A stretch of 64,000 nt of DNA from Roseovarius mucosus DSM 17069 (GTDB taxonomy: Bacteria; Pseudomonadota; Alphaproteobacteria; Rhodobacterales; Rhodobacteraceae): positions 186,001 through 250,000 of the forward strand of contig NZ_KN293975.1 in the NCBI RefSeq assembly GCF_000768555.3. The letters run 5' to 3'. The position numbers and the translations under genes are program-made. Position 1 is the stretch's first letter, and every line of letters starts with the position of its first letter. The notes beneath the pieces are model-generated. The model saw only the letters and a program-made list of their open reading frames with translations, was not told the origin of the DNA and did not search any database. Shown in pieces: positions 54,030 to 63,263 of this stretch.

Positions 54030-54478
54030 ACCGCGCCCTGCAACAGCTGATCTTCGCGGCCTGCCGCCAGCTGGGCCTCGACGAGGACGCGCGCCGGGAT
54101 TTGCAGGTCAGCGTCACCGGCAAAGCCTCCTTGCGCGACATGAACGACGGCGAGTTGAAGCTCGTCGTCAACCGTCTGAAGCAGGCGGGGTTCGAGGACA
54201 AGCCCCGCAACCCGCGCCACAAGCCTGCACCGCGCGCCGACCTGCGCATGATCCATGTGCTTTGGCGCAAGCTCGGGCAATCGGGCGCGCTGCGCGATCC
54301 CTCCCGCGCCGGGCTCAACAAGTTCATCCGCGCGCGGTTTGGCGCTGTCTGGGGATCGGTCCCGGCCGATGTCGACATGCTGCGCGAGTGGCAACAGATC
54401 GACGCCGTCATTCAGGCCCTCAAAACGTGGGGCCACCGGCAGAACATCGACTTCGACTGGGAGGACCATCGCCGGTGA
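54026..54478 (+). CDS. Mu gp16/GemA-like regulatory protein
   Basis: This 150-residue protein of the GemA family has QQLIFAACRQLGLDEDARRDLQVSVTGKASLRDMNDGEL and RMIHVLWRKLGQSGALRDPSRAGLNKFI. In Mu, GemA modulates host gene expression and DNA relaxation during early development. It is coupled to its neighbours by 4-bp overlaps. Confidence 0.85.
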   Translation: MNRALQQLIFAACRQLGLDEDARRDLQVSVTGKASLRDMNDGELKLVVNRLKQAGFEDKPRNPRHKPAPRADLRMIHVLWRKLGQSGALRDPSRAGLNKFIRARFGAVWGSVPADVDMLREWQQIDAVIQALKTWGHRQNIDFDWEDHRR

Positions 54479-54726
54479 AGAAGCCCCGCCACCCCGCCTC
54501 TGACCATGCTGTCGTCCGCTATCTCGAGCGGGTCAAAGGCATGGACATCGACGCCGTCCGCCGCGAGATCGGGCGCGTGGTGGATCAAGGTCTCGAGGCC
54601 GGAGCCTGCGGCGTGATCAGCAACGGGTTCGAATACAGGATCGAGGGCGGTTGCGTTGTGACCGTCACCCGGCGTCATACGCAGCCCCCGGGGCGGCGGC
54701 GCAGGAAGGCTCCCCATGGAGCGTGA
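54475..54726 (+). CDS. Hypothetical phage protein (83 aa)
   Basis: The GTG start at 54475 overlaps the gp16 stop. The product is small and basic (HPASDHAVVRYLERVKGMDIDAVRREIGRVVDQG), with a VTVTRR C-terminal region. No domain is recognised. Confidence 0.55.
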   Translation: MKKPRHPASDHAVVRYLERVKGMDIDAVRREIGRVVDQGLEAGACGVISNGFEYRIEGGCVVTVTRRHTQPPGRRRRKAPHGA

Positions 54727-55105
54727 GCCGTCTTGGATTGACGAGATGCGCGCCGATCTGGGCGAGGCCCCGGTCGAGCGTTTCTTGTCTCGCGCAGGCG
54801 GCATGCGGCTTTATGTGCCCGGCACCCGCATCGCCGACAGCCTCCTCGTGACGCTGGCGGGCCGGGATATTGCCAGATGGATTTCCGCCCGCTACGCTGG
54901 CGAATATCTGGACGTGCCCTCAGGGCGCGCTCAAGCCCGGGAGGGCCTCAAACACGCGCTGCGCGAGGCCCCGGATACGCCGGTCAATGAACTGGCCAAC
55001 CGTTTCGGCGTGACCGCCCGCCGCGTTTTGCAGGTCAAGGCCGAGCTCGCCGAGGAGGAAGAACCACCCCTCCTCAAGGTCATGCGAAAGGCTTCATCTG
55101 AATAA
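54716..55105 (+). CDS. Mor-family transcription activator of middle genes
   Basis: This 129-residue protein has the Mor pattern RAGGMRLYVPGTRIADSLL followed by a C-terminal helix-turn-helix (PVNELANRFGVTARRVLQVKAEL). In Mu, Mor activates the middle promoter that makes the late activator C. It lies just before the lysis genes, as expected. It overlaps the previous gene by 11 bp. Confidence 0.82.
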   Translation: MEREPSWIDEMRADLGEAPVERFLSRAGGMRLYVPGTRIADSLLVTLAGRDIARWISARYAGEYLDVPSGRAQAREGLKHALREAPDTPVNELANRFGVTARRVLQVKAELAEEEEPPLLKVMRKASSE

Positions 55106-55147
55106 GCCATGCCGCCCCCTTTATCCTGACGGGAAAGGGGAGCACCC

Positions 55148-55759
55148 ATGCAAACAGTCCGAGCCATTGCCGAAGAGATTGTCGCCCGCGAAGGCGGCTT
55201 CGTGAATGACCCCGCCGATCCCGGCGGGGCCACCAATTTTGGCGTCACGATCCACACCATGCGCAGCTTGGGCCTCGATCTCGACCGGGATGGCGACGTG
55301 GATGTGGCCGACGTGCGCCTCATGACCCGCGCCCGCGCCGTCGACATCTTCATCGAGCACTATTTCGTGCGGCCCCGCATCGCGGAACTGCCCGAGGCGC
55401 TGCAGGCGAGCGTCTTTGACATGCAGGTCAACGCAGGCTCCAATGCTGTCAAAATCCTGCAGCGCCTCGTCACTGAAATGGGCTTCCCCGCCACGGTCGA
55501 CGGCGTGATTGGCCCGGCCACTTTGAGCGCGGTACGCGCCGCCCATGACGCGGCTCCGGCCCATATCGCCGACGCCTATGCCATCGCCCGGCGCAACTAC
55601 TATTTCCGCCTCGCCGATGCGCGGCCCGCAAGCCGCAAGTTCGCACGCTCCCGCGCGGGCGGCAAAGGCGGCTGGATCAGGCGCGCCGAGGAATTCATGT
55701 CAGCGCGCTACCGCATGACGGACGCAGATTTCAAAGTGAGGGTGGCATCATGGGGCTGA
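55148..55759 (+). CDS. Phage endolysin (glycoside hydrolase 108)
   Basis: This 203-residue lysozyme-type muramidase has catalytic Glu15 in the signature REGGFVNDPADPGGATNFGVT, followed by a C-terminal peptidoglycan-binding domain (about 95-170). It cleaves peptidoglycan to release virions. A GGGAAAGGGGAG ribosome site precedes the ATG, and the holin gene overlaps its 3' end by 10 bp. Confidence 0.93.
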   Translation: MQTVRAIAEEIVAREGGFVNDPADPGGATNFGVTIHTMRSLGLDLDRDGDVDVADVRLMTRARAVDIFIEHYFVRPRIAELPEALQASVFDMQVNAGSNAVKILQRLVTEMGFPATVDGVIGPATLSAVRAAHDAAPAHIADAYAIARRNYYFRLADARPASRKFARSRAGGKGGWIRRAEEFMSARYRMTDADFKVRVASWG

Positions 55760-56322
55760 TCCGATTTCTGGGCGCGCTCTTTGGCGGCGGGCGCAATGTG
55801 ATTGCCGAGACGGCAGAGGTCTTTCGGCCCAATGCCGAGAAGGCGGACATGCGCGAGGCCGCGTTTCAGCAAGCGGCACTGAGCCAGATGGCGGCGGAGT
55901 TCACCGGCGCGCAGGGCCTTTGGGGCCAGTTCGTGGACGGTCTCAACCGTCTGCCGCGCCCGGCCATGGCCTTTGGCTGCATTTTCCTCTTCTGGTCGGC
56001 CATGTCGGACCCGATCTGGTTTGCGGAGCGGATGGCCGGCCTCGCCCTCGTGCCCGAACCCCTCTGGGCGCTGATGGGGGCCATCGTCGCGTTCTACTTT
56101 GGCGCGCGCGAGTTGCACAAGTTCCGGGGCACATCGATGCAAAAGGAGGCCGCGCGGATCATCGCACAGGCCCCGCAAGTGGCGCGCAGCGTCGCTCAAT
56201 TGCGGGCGCTGCGTCCCGACAGCCCGGGTGCGGCCGATACAGGGCCGGATGCCGAGATCACCTTGGCCGCCGTGGAGGTGACCGACAATCCGGCGCTCGA
56301 CGACTGGAAGCGCGCGGCATGA
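55750..56322 (+). CDS. Three-TM holin-like protein
   Basis: This 190-residue protein matches the three-TM holin family used by phages and gene-transfer agents of Rhodobacterales (MGLIRFLGALFGGGRNVIAETAEVFRPNAEKAD start, two strong TM segments at about 75-95 and 106-125). It permeabilises the inner membrane so that the endolysin can reach peptidoglycan. Confidence 0.85.
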   Translation: MGLIRFLGALFGGGRNVIAETAEVFRPNAEKADMREAAFQQAALSQMAAEFTGAQGLWGQFVDGLNRLPRPAMAFGCIFLFWSAMSDPIWFAERMAGLALVPEPLWALMGAIVAFYFGARELHKFRGTSMQKEAARIIAQAPQVARSVAQLRALRPDSPGAADTGPDAEITLAAVEVTDNPALDDWKRAA

Positions 56323-56663
56323 TGGATTGGGATCTCTTCTGGAAAGGGCTCGGCGTCATCTTCCCGATGCTGGTGGCCTTCTACACCTTCATCGCCACGC
56401 GCCGCAAAGACCTCGACAAGGACCTGAAGGACGGGCGTGACCGCATGGACCGTCACGAGGCGCGCATCTCGCGGCTTGAGCAGGCGGTGCAGAACATGCC
56501 GGGCAAGGATGACATGCACGCGCTCCAGCTCGAACTCGTCAAACAAACCGGGTCGATGGAGAAGATGGCCGCCGTCATGGAGGGCAACGCCATGATCACC
56601 GCGCGGCTGGAGGCCATCGTGTCCCGCCACGAACAACACCTGCTCGATGGAGGCAAGAAGTGA
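56319..56663 (+). CDS. DUF2730-like Mu gp25-type protein
   Basis: This 114-residue protein has one N-terminal TM segment (about residues 5-25) and a coiled coil (RMDRHEARISRLEQAVQN). It is typical of the small membrane proteins placed between lysis and head genes in Mu-like phages. It overlaps both neighbours. Confidence 0.75.
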   Translation: MMDWDLFWKGLGVIFPMLVAFYTFIATRRKDLDKDLKDGRDRMDRHEARISRLEQAVQNMPGKDDMHALQLELVKQTGSMEKMAAVMEGNAMITARLEAIVSRHEQHLLDGGKK

Positions 56664-56962
56664 GCGATTATCAGGCAACCTTGCGCAAACACCGCCGCCT
56701 TGCGATCCTGCGGCATCTCGAACAGGTCTCGGGCTATACCGCCAACGCCTCGATCCTGCGCGACGTGCTCAATGGCGTGGGCGTCGGCTCCACCTTTGAC
56801 CAGGTGACCACCGAACTGGCGTGGCTGCAAGAAGTGGGCATGGTCACCGTTGCCGATCATGGCGACTTCGTCATTGCCGAGGCCACCCGGCGCGGCATCG
56901 AGGTCGCGCGCGGCGAGGCCGTTCATCCGGATATCCAGCGTCCAAGCGCACGGAGGCTCTGA
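56660..56962 (+). CDS. Small winged-helix phage protein (Mu gp26 region)
   Basis: This 100-residue protein has a GTG start overlapping the preceding stop. The sequence YQATLRKHRRLAILRHLEQVSGYTANASILRDVLN resembles the VpaChn25_0724-type family in Mu-like phages (family name from memory). The function is unknown. Confidence 0.72.
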   Translation: MSDYQATLRKHRRLAILRHLEQVSGYTANASILRDVLNGVGVGSTFDQVTTELAWLQEVGMVTVADHGDFVIAEATRRGIEVARGEAVHPDIQRPSARRL

Positions 56963-56963
56963 C

Positions 56964-57536
56964 ATGCCCCCGCCCCGCAAGGTCGAGCTATTGCCGCCCG
57001 AGCTGCGCCAGTGGCTGCATGACTGGTGGAAAGCCAAGGGTTTTCACGGCTACGAGGAACTGGCCGAAGAACTGAATTTCCGCCTTGCAGAAGACGGGCT
57101 CGAGCTGCGCATCGGCAAGAGCGCCCTGCATGCCTATGGGCAGGAATACGAGCAGTTCGTCAAGCTGCAGGAGGAGGCGGGGGCATGGGCCAGCCAATGG
57201 CTGGCCGACAATGACCTCTCGGAGGAGGCCGACCGGCACCGCGTTCTTTTTCAGATGATGACAAGCGTGGCCTTCAAGGTCCTGAAATCGCAAATGACCA
57301 AGGAGGGCGAGGACATCGACCCGCGCGAGCTGCATTTCCTCGGCAAGATGATGAAGGACATCATGTCGAGCGCGGGCATTCGCGAGCAGCTCATGGTCAA
57401 GGAACGCGCCCGCATCGCCGCCGAGGAGCGGGCCAATGCCGTCGAGGCGCTCGAAGCGCAGAGTGAAGAGCTGGGCCTGAGCAGCCGCGTCATCGACAAA
57501 CTGAAGCGCGAGTTTCTGGGGGTGCGCAATGGCTGA
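56964..57536 (+). CDS. DUF3486-like (Mu gp27-type, terminase small subunit position)
   Basis: This 190-residue protein has the DUF3486 start KVELLPPELRQWLHDWWKAKGFHGYEELAEELN and a helical body. In Mu-like phages it sits just before the large terminase and is thought to be the small terminase. Eight base pairs of the next gene overlap its end. Confidence 0.82.
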   Translation: MPPPRKVELLPPELRQWLHDWWKAKGFHGYEELAEELNFRLAEDGLELRIGKSALHAYGQEYEQFVKLQEEAGAWASQWLADNDLSEEADRHRVLFQMMTSVAFKVLKSQMTKEGEDIDPRELHFLGKMMKDIMSSAGIREQLMVKERARIAAEERANAVEALEAQSEELGLSSRVIDKLKREFLGVRNG

Positions 57537-57801
57537 CCCGCTTGATACTCTGGCGCGCGCCAAGATCGTCGACGGCGCAGACCCGGTCACGGACCTTGCG
57601 GCGCTGCCGAGTGCGGATCTGTCTATCGGCTCTGTAGTGCTGGTTGGCGACCACAATTGGCGCAAGGGGCCGCTCTGGCCGTCGTTCTGCGCCTTCGTTT
57701 TTGGCCGCCGCCAGCGGTTCACGCATCTGGGCATGCACTGCACCGTCGCATGGTGGCAGGACCGGCCCTATCTGATCGGGATCGTGGAGGTGGGCGTATG
57801 A
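57529..57801 (+). CDS. Hypothetical phage protein (90 aa)
   Basis: No domain is recognised; it contains HNWRKGPLWPSFCAF and a Trp-rich segment. It overlaps neighbours on both sides. Confidence 0.5.
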   Translation: MADPLDTLARAKIVDGADPVTDLAALPSADLSIGSVVLVGDHNWRKGPLWPSFCAFVFGRRQRFTHLGMHCTVAWWQDRPYLIGIVEVGV

Positions 57802-58094
57802 TCCGCGCCATCGAATTCCCCAACCCGGCCGAGTTCCGGCGGCAAAAGCTGCCCGGGAGTTTCCACATCGACCTGACCCAAGGCGGCCCCGACGGCGCTG
57901 CCTTTTGGTTTTACTGCCCCTGTGGCTGCGAAGGTTGGCACCAGATCATCATCGGCCTGCGCGTCAAGCCCGCGTCTACCCCCAGCTGGGAGTGGAACGG
58001 GTCCATGTCCGAGCCGACGCTCACGCCGTCGGTCAATCAACTGCGTTGCGGCTGGCACGGCTGGCTGCGCGATGGCTACTGGGAGGTTGCCTGA
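57798..58094 (+). CDS. DUF6527-like phage protein
   Basis: This 98-residue protein has GSFHIDLTQGGPDGAAFWFYCPCGCEGWHQIII and a C-terminal RCGWHGWLRDG, resembling DUF6527 proteins with a CPCGC metal-site-like motif. The function is unknown. Confidence 0.65.
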   Translation: MIRAIEFPNPAEFRRQKLPGSFHIDLTQGGPDGAAFWFYCPCGCEGWHQIIIGLRVKPASTPSWEWNGSMSEPTLTPSVNQLRCGWHGWLRDGYWEVA

Positions 58095-58384
58095 TGTCTG
58101 ATCTGGTTTTTATCTGGGCGGTTTATCTGCTGGCGCAATTCGCCGACGTGGCAACCACGCGCGCGGCCCTGCGCGGCGGGCTGGTTGAGGCCAACCCGCT
58201 CATGGCCCGCCTCATGGGCCTGACCGGAAACTGGTGGGCCGTCAAGTTCGGCGTGGCACTCGCTGCTGGCATTCTGCTGACGTGGCTGGGTCAAGAGCGC
58301 TGGATCATGCTGCTCGCCGCGATTACCGGCGGCGTGGCCGTGAACAACTGGCGGCTGCTCAGGAAAGAACGGGAGCGGCGCTGA
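58094..58384 (+). CDS. Small multi-TM phage protein (DUF5658-like)
   Basis: This 96-residue membrane protein has about three TM helices (about residues 4-20, 47-66 and 70-86) and the pattern LAQFADVATTRAALRGGLVEANPLM typical of DUF5658. It may be lysis-related or a membrane accessory; the role is unproven. Confidence 0.6.
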   Translation: MSDLVFIWAVYLLAQFADVATTRAALRGGLVEANPLMARLMGLTGNWWAVKFGVALAAGILLTWLGQERWIMLLAAITGGVAVNNWRLLRKERERR

Positions 58385-58599
58385 TGGCTACGCCTGCCGA
58401 AGTTGCCAACGATCTCGACGCGCAGTCGAAGCGCTTTGCCAGAACACAATTCCCTTGCGTGTCGAAGTCGTGCGCGCGGGGAGCGGAGACGATCCGTCAT
58501 TTGATGGAGAAGGTTGTCCTGCTGGAGGAGGCGGCAGAGGCCGAGGCGCTGGCATTCGAGCGGTACCGGAACTGTGAGGATCTTCATGCCCAAGATTGA
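58384..58599 (+). CDS. Hypothetical phage protein (71 aa)
   Basis: A short helical, acidic C-terminal protein coupled by a 1-bp overlap with the preceding gene. No motif is recognised. Confidence 0.45.
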   Translation: MATPAEVANDLDAQSKRFARTQFPCVSKSCARGAETIRHLMEKVVLLEEAAEAEALAFERYRNCEDLHAQD

Positions 58600-58750
58600 T
58601 TTGCGCCAGGCATTAGCCGAAGCCGAGGAACGCCAGGGTGATCTCTGCCGGTCTTGCAATGCGCCCGCCGAAGAGGGCTGGGAGCCGCACTGCGCGAGTT
58701 GTGGCTCTTACTGGCGAGACGCAGACGAAGGCTTGTATCAAGATGACTAA
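58586..58750 (+). CDS. Small zinc-ribbon phage protein (54 aa)
   Basis: The frame from ATG 58586 has two CxxC pairs (CRSC and CASC) separated by about 14 residues, a likely zinc ribbon. It overlaps the terminase start by 8 bp. Confidence 0.5.
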   Translation: MPKIDLRQALAEAEERQGDLCRSCNAPAEEGWEPHCASCGSYWRDADEGLYQDD

Positions 58751-60392
58751 CCCCGTCCTCACCCGCGACCCCGACGCGCTCCCCGAGGAACTGCCGCGCG
58801 GCTCGGAGATCCCCGAGAGCCTCGATCCGCTCGCCGACGGCATTCTGATGGAGCACCAACGCTCTTGGCTGGCCGACGAGAGCGACCTCAAGGTCTGCGA
58901 GAAGGGCCGACGCACCGGCATTACCTTTGCCGAGATGCTGGGCTGCGCGCTCATTGCCGCCGCCGCGCGCGGTGCGGGCGGGCAGAACTGCTTTTACATC
59001 GGCGACACCAAAGACAAGGGCCGCGAGGCCATCGGCTATGTGGCGCATTTCGCGCGGGTGATCGCGGGGGCAGCCCATCCCATCGAGGAGTTTCTCTTCG
59101 AGGATCAGCAGCCCGACGGCACCACCAAGTTCATCTCGGCCTACCGGGTGCGCTTCGCCTCCGGGTTCCGGGTCGAGGCGCTAAGCTCCAATCCTGCCAA
59201 TATCCGGGGCCTTCAGGGCACCGTGGTGATCGACGAGGCCGCGTTCCACAAGGACGTGCGCGAGGTGATCGACGCCGTGAACGCGATGCTGATCTGGGGC
59301 GGCAAGGTCCGGATCATCTCGACCCATAACGGCTATCTCAATGCCTTCAACGAGCTGATCCGCGAGGCGCGCGCGGGCAAGAACGGCTTTGCGGTACATC
59401 GCTACACCTTCGGCGACGCGGTCGCCAACGGGCTTTATAAACGCGTCTGCATGATGCAGGGCAAGACCTGGACGCCAGAGGCAGAGGCCGCATGGGAGGC
59501 CACTGTGCGCCGCGCTTACGGCGCGCGCGAGGCCGCCATGCGCCAGGAGCTTGATGCGGAACCCGCCGAGATGGAAGGCGCGGCGCTGACCCGCGTGCAA
59601 ATCGAGGCCTGCATGGCGCAGGGCATCCCGTTTCACCGCTGGACGCAGCCCGACAGCTTCAAGAATGCCGACGAACCCGTCCGAAAGGCTGCCGCTGAAG
59701 CCTGGTGTAAAACCCACCTTGAACCGGTGCTTAAAACCCTCGACCCAACCCGCCCGCATTTCATGGGCGAGGACTTTGCGCGTTCGGGCGACGCCACCGA
59801 CATCATCATTCTCGAGCAGGGCGTCGATCTCACCCGGCGCACCAAGCTCATCGTCGAGCTGCGCAATATCCCCTTTGACCAGCAGCGCGACGTGCTGTTC
59901 TGGCTGCTCGACCGCCTGCCCAATTTCCAAAAAGGCGCGATGGACCGCACCGGCAACGGGGCCTATCTTGCCGAGGTCGCGGCCCAACGCTACGGCGCGC
60001 GGATCGTCGAAGTCTCGTTCTCGAGGGCATGGTACGAGCTCGAGATGCCGCCCTATATCGAGGCCTTTTCGGATCGCACCATCGTTCTGCCCGCGCATGA
60101 GGACGTGCTGCGCGATCATCAGGCGCTGCAATACACAAACGGCATCATCCGCGTCCCCGAGAATTTCCGTTTCAAGGGCTCGGACGGTCTCGACCGGCAC
60201 GGCGACAGCGCCATCGCAGGCGCGCTCGCCTGGCATGCGAGCAATCAGGAGGTGGTGGCGATGGAATTTCAATCCACTGGCCAGCGCGCGGGGATGATGG
60301 CAAATGATTTCACCGGCGCTCTCGGCGGGCGGCGTATGGGCTTTGCGCGAGGTGGCGGAGGTCTGGATTTCGGAGGGTTCTCGGATGGCTAG
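58743..60392 (+). CDS. Phage terminase large subunit (Mu gp28-type)
   Basis: This 549-residue packaging ATPase/nuclease has an N-terminal ATPase with a degenerate Walker A (CEKGRRTGITF) and Walker B (GTVVIDEAAFH), and a C-terminal RNaseH-like nuclease with GEDFARSGDATDIII and late HGDSAIA. It packages DNA into proheads, cutting host-flanked phage genomes by headful. The ATG at 58743 is chosen because the terminase fold begins there; a longer in-frame start would run through the preceding gene. Confidence 0.92.
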   Translation: MTNPVLTRDPDALPEELPRGSEIPESLDPLADGILMEHQRSWLADESDLKVCEKGRRTGITFAEMLGCALIAAAARGAGGQNCFYIGDTKDKGREAIGYVAHFARVIAGAAHPIEEFLFEDQQPDGTTKFISAYRVRFASGFRVEALSSNPANIRGLQGTVVIDEAAFHKDVREVIDAVNAMLIWGGKVRIISTHNGYLNAFNELIREARAGKNGFAVHRYTFGDAVANGLYKRVCMMQGKTWTPEAEAAWEATVRRAYGAREAAMRQELDAEPAEMEGAALTRVQIEACMAQGIPFHRWTQPDSFKNADEPVRKAAAEAWCKTHLEPVLKTLDPTRPHFMGEDFARSGDATDIIILEQGVDLTRRTKLIVELRNIPFDQQRDVLFWLLDRLPNFQKGAMDRTGNGAYLAEVAAQRYGARIVEVSFSRAWYELEMPPYIEAFSDRTIVLPAHEDVLRDHQALQYTNGIIRVPENFRFKGSDGLDRHGDSAIAGALAWHASNQEVVAMEFQSTGQRAGMMANDFTGALGGRRMGFARGGGGLDFGGFSDG

Positions 60393-61935
60393 AAAGACCA
60401 GCACCATGCGGCTGCGCTCGGTTCGGCTGCGCAACCCGATGGAGCTTTCGGGCATCCAGAACGGTCGCGACATCACCCGGCCATGGATCGGCCCGCTGCT
60501 CGAGCCGACGGACCCGATCCTGCGCACGCGCGGCGGCGGCAGTTTCGACATCTACAAGCCCATCCTGACCGACCCGCAGGTCAAATCGGTGATGACGCAG
60601 CGCATCTCGGCCATCACCAGCCGGGAATGGGAGGTTGTGCCGGGCGAGGATACGCCGGCAGGCAAACGCGCGGCCGACTGGCTGCGCGATGAGCTTTCGG
60701 CCATGAAGTTCGACCGGCTGACCGAGAAGATGCTCTGGGGCCTCTTTTATGGCTATTCCGTCGCCGAACAGATGTATCGGCGCGACGGGCGGCTCTGGGG
60801 CTGGGAGGAAATCCGCGTCCGCGACCGGGTGCGGTTTCGCTTTGACGAGAATTGCGGCCTGCGCCTTTTGACCCTCTCGAACATGCTGACCGGCGAGGAA
60901 ATGCCGCCCGAGAAGTTCTGGGTCTTCTCGACCGGGGCGGATCACGACGACGAGCCTTACGGGCTGGGCCTCGCGCATTGGCTCTATTGGCCGGTCTGGT
61001 TCAAGCGCAACGGGCTGAAACTCTGGCTCATTGCCCTCGACAAATTCGGCATGCCCACCGCGCGGGGCAAGTATCCCTCGCAAGCCACCGAAGCGGAACA
61101 GAAGAAGCTGCTCGAGGCCGTGATGGCCATCCGCTCGGAGGCCGGGATCATCATTCCCGAGGGCATGGATATCGAGCTTTTGTCCGCGCCCTCGGGGGCC
61201 AGTTCTCTGGATTACCAGAAGCTGCATGACACGATGGATGCCGCGATCTCCAAGATCGTGCTGTCGCAGACCATGACCACCGACAATGGTTCCAGCCGGT
61301 CGCAGGCCGAAGTGCATGACGATGTGGGCGACGCGGTGAAAAAGTCAGATGCGGACCTTGTGTGCCAGTCGTTCAACGAAGGGCCGGTGGCGCAGCTTTC
61401 TGAGTTCAACTTCCCCGGTGTGACGCCGCCGAGGGTCTGGCGCAAGATGGAAGACCCGGAGGATACAACCGCCGCCGTGGACCGCGACGAGAAGCTGCAT
61501 CGCATGGGCTGGCGCATGTCCCAGGACCGCGTCAAGGAGACCTATGGCGACGGCTATGTGCGCGCGGCCCCTCCCGACAACACGCCGCCCGAGGAGGAAG
61601 CACCGGAGGCTGGTTTTGCCGAGCATCGCCATGAGAGCGCGCTCGATGCACTCGCGGCGGAGATCATCGCCGAGGGCCATGCGGAGGCGGCCTCTACGCA
61701 GCTCTTCGCCGATATCATGGCGCTGCTGGAGGGTCTTGACCCGGGCGCGTCGCTTCAGACCTTGCGCGCCCGTCTCGACGCCTTGGCGGCCGCACCGAGC
61801 GACGGACAAGCGATGACTGATCTGCTGACCGAGGCCAGTTTCGCCGCGCGTCTGGCGGGCGAGCTGGGGGCCGTGGTGGATGACAGCGAAACAACAGATG
61901 GGTCGGACAGCCTGCCCGGCTCCGTGGCCCCATGA
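60385..61935 (+). CDS. Portal protein (Mu gp29/DUF935 type)
   Basis: This 516-residue protein contains the DUF935 portal pattern (DPQVKSVMTQRISAITSREWEVVPGE, YGYSVAEQMYRRDGRLWGWEEIRVRDRVRF, SQTMTTDNGSSRSQAEVHDDV). It forms the ring through which DNA enters the head. The start at 60385 has a CGGAGGG ribosome site. It overlaps terminase by 8 bp and the minor head protein by 4 bp. Confidence 0.92.
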   Translation: MARKTSTMRLRSVRLRNPMELSGIQNGRDITRPWIGPLLEPTDPILRTRGGGSFDIYKPILTDPQVKSVMTQRISAITSREWEVVPGEDTPAGKRAADWLRDELSAMKFDRLTEKMLWGLFYGYSVAEQMYRRDGRLWGWEEIRVRDRVRFRFDENCGLRLLTLSNMLTGEEMPPEKFWVFSTGADHDDEPYGLGLAHWLYWPVWFKRNGLKLWLIALDKFGMPTARGKYPSQATEAEQKKLLEAVMAIRSEAGIIIPEGMDIELLSAPSGASSLDYQKLHDTMDAAISKIVLSQTMTTDNGSSRSQAEVHDDVGDAVKKSDADLVCQSFNEGPVAQLSEFNFPGVTPPRVWRKMEDPEDTTAAVDRDEKLHRMGWRMSQDRVKETYGDGYVRAAPPDNTPPEEEAPEAGFAEHRHESALDALAAEIIAEGHAEAASTQLFADIMALLEGLDPGASLQTLRARLDALAAAPSDGQAMTDLLTEASFAARLAGELGAVVDDSETTDGSDSLPGSVAP

Positions 61936-63263
61936 TCGACCTGCAGCGCCTGCGCCCCGAGGATGCGCTGTCGTTCTTTCGCTCCAAGGGGCTCGCCCCG
62001 CCCGATGCGCGGTTCGACTTTCGCGACGTCTGGCGCAATGAGCACGCCAGCAATTTCGTTGTCGCCAAGGCCATGCGCAATGACGTGCTGGAAACCATCC
62101 GGACCGCCTTGGACCGTGCGCTGGCCAATGGCGGCACGATGGCCAGCTTCATGGATGATCTCGAGCCTGAGTTGAAACGGCTCGGCTGGTGGGGCAGCGG
62201 CACGGAGCGCGATCCGCTCACAGGCGAGATGAAGAACGTCCAGCTTGGCTCGCCCCGCCGGTTGCGGGTGATATTCGACGCCAATATGCGCGCGGCCCAT
62301 GCTGCGGGCAAATGGGCGCGCATTCAGCGCACCAAGGCGGCCTTCCCCTTCCTGCGCTACGTCCAGATCCAGCGCGACACCAAGCGCGAGGACCACGCGC
62401 GCTATCACGACCTGATCCTGCCCGTCGATCACCCGGCATGGCTTCGTATCTTTCCGCCCAATGGCTGGCGCTGCGGCTGCACGGTCCAACAACTCTCGCA
62501 AGGCATGCTGGAGCGGCGCGGCCTGAAGGTGACAGAGGATTTCGAGCTGGAGGAGCGCGGGGTGCTGAACCGTCGCACCGGCGAGATCGAACCCACGGCA
62601 CTCGGGGTCGATCCCGCATGGGACGGCAACCCGGGCCATGCGTGGCTTGACTTGCGAGCGCGTCATGCAGAGATAGCGCGCGGCATGTCCTCCCCGGCAG
62701 CGGCCACCGAGCTTGGCTTTGCCATGCGCGCCCGGCTCATGGGCCTGGGCGACGGGCGCGAGCATCTTGGCGCGTTTGATCTGCGGACCGGCGAGGAAAT
62801 CGACTGGAACGTGGGCAAGCCGAAGCGCGTCAGACTGACCTCCACCATAATCGGGCGGCTGGAGAGCGGCACGGGTGTCGGCCTCGTGCACAATCACCCC
62901 AGTTCCGCGCCGCTCAGCCCGGATGACATGGCGGTCATGTTCCAGCGCCAAGTTCGATCAATCGTTGCCGTTGGCCACGACGGTTCCCTCTACCGGGCAC
63001 AGATGTTGCGGCCCTCCCGGGGAAATATCTGGGAGTTGTCGGAGGTCGCGGTTGAGATCATTGACGAGATTGCCCCGGCGTTGACCAAAGCAGACCGCGA
63101 CCATGCGGTGCGCCTCGCGGTCCTCGACGTCTTGCAGTCTCAAGGCCTGATCTTATATCAGGAAAGCCTCGGTGCGCAGTCACAGGCGGTCCGGGGGCGC
63201 ATAGAAGAGACCGCTCGGGGTGTCGCCGCCGCCCTTGTCAGGGCCATGAACGGAGATCCGTGA
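61932..63263 (+). CDS. Mu gpF-like minor head protein with C-terminal JAMM-type motif
   Basis: This 443-residue protein has the Mu F/SPP1 gp7 head-morphogenesis domain at about residues 55-190 (RVIFDANMRAAHAAGKWARIQR and HPAWLRIFPPNGWRCGCTVQQLS), a spacer, and a C-terminal domain (about 265-350) with H320-x-H322-P, S329 and D332. This is a JAMM/RadC-type metalloprotease signature differing from RadC by one residue of spacing. The fusion could process capsid or ejected proteins, or act on host proteins after ejection. Catalysis is not demonstrated. Confidence 0.85.
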   Translation: MIDLQRLRPEDALSFFRSKGLAPPDARFDFRDVWRNEHASNFVVAKAMRNDVLETIRTALDRALANGGTMASFMDDLEPELKRLGWWGSGTERDPLTGEMKNVQLGSPRRLRVIFDANMRAAHAAGKWARIQRTKAAFPFLRYVQIQRDTKREDHARYHDLILPVDHPAWLRIFPPNGWRCGCTVQQLSQGMLERRGLKVTEDFELEERGVLNRRTGEIEPTALGVDPAWDGNPGHAWLDLRARHAEIARGMSSPAAATELGFAMRARLMGLGDGREHLGAFDLRTGEEIDWNVGKPKRVRLTSTIIGRLESGTGVGLVHNHPSSAPLSPDDMAVMFQRQVRSIVAVGHDGSLYRAQMLRPSRGNIWELSEVAVEIIDEIAPALTKADRDHAVRLAVLDVLQSQGLILYQESLGAQSQAVRGRIEETARGVAAALVRAMNGDP

